Assembly (NCBI GenBank): GCA_016790075.1
Contig: JAEUPP010000018.1
Location: 1-64,000, forward strand
Source: Rhodanobacteraceae bacterium
GTDB lineage: Bacteria; Pseudomonadota; Gammaproteobacteria; Xanthomonadales; Rhodanobacteraceae
Length of the DNA: 64,000 nt
Reading direction: 5' to 3'
Part shown: one piece after another, positions 61,874 through 64,000 of the stretch
Layout of the letters: every line of letters starts with the position of its first letter
How positions within the stretch are numbered: position 1 is the first letter of the stretch
Translations under genes and position numbers: made by a program
The notes under the pieces: model-generated
Database searches by the model: none
Told to the model about the DNA's origin: nothing
The model's input: the letters and a program-made list of their open reading frames with translations, nothing else

Positions 61874-63478
61874 ATGCCGAAAAAATCCATCTCCACCCCC
61901 AAATCGGCAACACCGGCAGTGCGCCGCCTGGTACGCGAAGCCGAGCTCAAGCTTGCCGCCCACCAGGCGGCAGCGGCGGAAGAGGCCTTGATCTGCGCAC
62001 TCGCCATGGAACCCGATGATCCACAGGCGCTGCGGACCTTTGCCCGTGTACAGCGGCTGCTCAATCGCCCGACCGACGCCATCAATGCCTTGCGGCGCGC
62101 ACTGGTGCCTACGCCCGACGATGCAGGCCTGCTGGGCGAACTCGCTCAGGCACTTGCGCAAGCCGGTGACCTGGAGGAGGCAATCTCAGCCCAGCAGCGC
62201 GTGGTCGAGCACAAACCCGAAGTGGCAAACTGGCTTGAGCTAGGCCTGCTGCTCGACCGCAACGCCAACTGTGCTGCGACGCTGGACGTGGCGCGGCGCA
62301 TCGTAAAGCTGGCACCCACCTGTCACACCGCGCGCCTTCTCGAGGCGCGGGCCTTGACCGGACTAGGCCGCATCGACGAGGCCTCTGCGGTATATCGGCA
62401 GCTCACCTCGGTCGCAGGTGTTGCCGCGAAAGCATGGTTCGGGCTGGCAGACCTGAAGACGGTCAAGTTCAGCAGCAACGACATTGAAGCGATGCAACGC
62501 CTGGTCACATCACGCGGCAGCGACGAGGAACACGTCCTGATCAGCTTCGCCCTGGGACTGGCGTGTGAGGCCCACGGCCGCTTTGCCGACGCAATGACAT
62601 ATTTTCAACGCGGCAATCGCATGCGCCGCAAGACGGTCACCTGGGATGCCGCTGCTCACACCCGTTACTGCGCAAACATTCGCGACGCATTCTCAACGCC
62701 ACTGGAACAGGCGCCGCAGGAACTTGGCCGGGAAGTCGTCTTTATCGTAGGGCTGCCACGTTCGGGCACCACCCTGGTTGAGCAAATGCTCGCCGCACAC
62801 CCGGATCTCGTCGGTGCCAGCGAGCTGCCACACCTGGAAACCGTCATCCAGCAAGAGTCGGCGCGGCGTGGACAACCGTTTCCTCGCTGGGTAAAGAGCG
62901 CCACCTCCGCAGACTGGGAGCGCCTGGGCCGGCGCTACCTGCAACTAGCATCGCAATGGCAGACAGCAAGCCGCTTCACGGACAAACTTCCGGAAAACTG
63001 GCCCTATGTAGGTGCTGCGCTCGCCATGCTGCCCGGGGCACGCGTGATCGGCTGCGAACGTGATCTGATCGAAACCTGCTGGTCCTGCTACAAACAGCTA
63101 TTCGCGCCACACCGCGTTGCCTATAGCTATGATTTCGATGAACTTGCCGCCTACGCTCACGACTGCCGCCGCCTGTGGCAATGGTGGCAACTTCGTGACC
63201 CGCAACGCTGCCGCACACTGGTCTATGAAGATCTGCTCGACGACCCGGAGCACCAGATCCGTGCTCTGCTTGAGTTTTGCGAACTACCGTTCGACCCGGC
63301 CTGCCTTACAACACAACAAACACAGCGTGTCACACGCACGGCCAGCGCCGCACAGGTACGCCAGCCGCTGCAGCGCACAACCGCGCGCAGCAACGCTTAC
63401 GACACTCTGTTCGCTCCCCTAAGGCAGGCACTGGAGCGCGCCGAGGCCGCAGGCAGATCGAGCGCCACCATGGATTGA
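61874..63478 (+). CDS. TPR-repeat sulfotransferase
   Basis: A 534-residue protein. Residues 15-250 form six or so TPR helices (AAHQAAAAEEALICALAMEP, INALRRALVPTPDDAGLLGE and others). Residues 275-520 form a sulfotransferase domain: the PAPS phosphate loop is VGLPRSGTTLVEQML (about 291-305), SRFTDKLPENWPYVG is the second conserved region, and VYEDLLDDPEHQIRALLEFC is the C-terminal mark. It would move sulphate from PAPS to a protein, sugar or lipid hydroxyl; the acceptor is unknown. No clear ribosome site precedes the ATG. Confidence 0.85.
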   Translation: MPKKSISTPKSATPAVRRLVREAELKLAAHQAAAAEEALICALAMEPDDPQALRTFARVQRLLNRPTDAINALRRALVPTPDDAGLLGELAQALAQAGDLEEAISAQQRVVEHKPEVANWLELGLLLDRNANCAATLDVARRIVKLAPTCHTARLLEARALTGLGRIDEASAVYRQLTSVAGVAAKAWFGLADLKTVKFSSNDIEAMQRLVTSRGSDEEHVLISFALGLACEAHGRFADAMTYFQRGNRMRRKTVTWDAAAHTRYCANIRDAFSTPLEQAPQELGREVVFIVGLPRSGTTLVEQMLAAHPDLVGASELPHLETVIQQESARRGQPFPRWVKSATSADWERLGRRYLQLASQWQTASRFTDKLPENWPYVGAALAMLPGARVIGCERDLIETCWSCYKQLFAPHRVAYSYDFDELAAYAHDCRRLWQWWQLRDPQRCRTLVYEDLLDDPEHQIRALLEFCELPFDPACLTTQQTQRVTRTASAAQVRQPLQRTTARSNAYDTLFAPLRQALERAEAAGRSSATMD

Positions 63479-63547
63479 CGCTGGCAACCCGGCGCGATGA
63501 TTCGGTACCCCTTGTTGATCTACGCCCCTGCGCCGCAGCGCACCAAC

Positions 63548-63576
63548 AAAAAGGGCGCAATCCAAGATTGCGCCCT
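63548..63576 (-). terminator. intrinsic terminator of the right-edge gene
   Basis: AGGGCGCAATC (63552-63562) and GATTGCGCCCT (63566-63576) pair perfectly around CAA; on the minus strand a run of five T (63548-63552, its first base within the stem) ends it. It lies 50 nt after the stop at 63627. Confidence 0.85.
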
Positions 63577-63626
63577 GAAAAGCTACCCCTGGCCCTCAAG
63601 AATCGGAGAGCGCTGTTTCGGGGTTC

Positions 63627-64000
63627 TCAATCAATCGAGAACCGCTGCAATGCAACCGGTGTCGTACCCGCCGTGATGGTCGCGCCGGTATTGTCATAGC
63701 AATACTGGTTGATCGTAGCCGGGAACCCGCCAGTCGCTCCGGTGTCGAGCTGCAACCAGCCAAAGTTGATCGCCGACGTCGCCTCATTGAAGAAACGGAC
63801 ACCGAGGAAACGACCGGTAGAGGCCACCTGCCAGTTGACAAAATTCGCCGCACCGCCGCCGCCAGAGGCAACGCTATAGCTTTGCGCCGCGCCTATGGTT
63901 GCTCCGCTGGTAAGCGAATCGTAAACGGTGCCGGTCGCCACGCCACCAAAGCTAGTCGCCGGGGTCGCTGGCCAGAAGAAGTACAGCGCCGCCGGCGTGC
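63627..64000 (-). CDS. C-terminal part of an unidentified, probably secreted protein (runs off the right edge)
   Basis: The minus-strand frame is open from the window edge to a stop at 63627, giving 124 codons. The sequence is rich in Gly, Ala, Thr and Ser with short hydrophobic strands (VNWQVASTGRFLGVRFFNEA, SAINFGWLQLDTGATGGF) and a single Cys in QYCYDNTGATITAG, as in extracellular beta-sandwich proteins. No family is recognised. It ends LQRFSID, so it lacks the GFE-type tail seen in other secreted proteins here. The start lies outside the window. Confidence 0.6.
   Translation of the reverse strand, partial: TPAALYFFWPATPATSFGGVATGTVYDSLTSGATIGAAQSYSVASGGGGAANFVNWQVASTGRFLGVRFFNEATSAINFGWLQLDTGATGGFPATINQYCYDNTGATITAGTTPVALQRFSID

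Overview
The window is about 65% GC and looks like a chromosomal segment of a gammaproteobacterium of the order Lysobacterales (Xanthomonadales), most likely near Rhodanobacteraceae. This is inferred from the gene order ruvC-ruvA-kup-ruvB-ybgC-tolQRAB-pal-cpoB-queE-queC, a tryptophan 2,3-dioxygenase close to the Xanthomonas enzyme, and several secreted proteins that end in a short Gly-Phe/Tyr-Glu/Gln tail. No phage, plasmid or insertion-sequence genes were seen.

Left part (1-5000): the start of hpd (tyrosine catabolism) is divergent from a MarR regulator, with a perfect 14-bp palindrome between them. Then come a secreted P-domain/FG-GAP repeat protein with a strong hairpin behind it, about 0.9 kb without a convincing gene, and a DUF4386-like membrane protein.

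CRISPR-Cas (5001-19200): a complete type I-F1 system, all on the minus strand. The order is cas1, cas2-3 fusion, csy1, csy2, csy3, cas6f, leader, then an array of 88 repeats (87 spacers, about 5.25 kb). Two neighbouring spacers overlap by 21 nt, so each shows target sequence flanking the other; this gives the CC motif expected for type I-F.

Middle (19.3-50 kb): mostly metabolic and envelope genes. These include an enoyl-CoA hydratase, two POT peptide transporters, kynA, a pyruvate dehydrogenase operon (E1-alpha, E1-beta, a small SH3-like protein, E2), a Sel1-repeat protein, trpS with a YegP-like C-terminal domain beside a free yegP gene, arginase, an Hpt protein, a DUF937 protein, a BON-LysM protein, a PLP dehydratase and a Tat-exported aldo/keto reductase. 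Two closely related secreted HExxH metallopeptidases lie 25 kb apart. One 507-residue gene is not recognised. A tRNA-Lys(UUU) follows.

Right part (50-64 kb): a long minus-strand housekeeping block covers Holliday-junction resolution (ruvC, ruvA, ruvB), potassium uptake (kup, placed inside the ruv genes), the Tol-Pal envelope machine, and queuosine precursor synthesis (queE, queC). Between tolA and tolB lies an extra gene encoding a signal peptide plus only the C-terminal TolA domain; this is the most unusual gene in the window. The window ends with a TPR-sulfotransferase and the C-terminal part of an unidentified, probably secreted protein.
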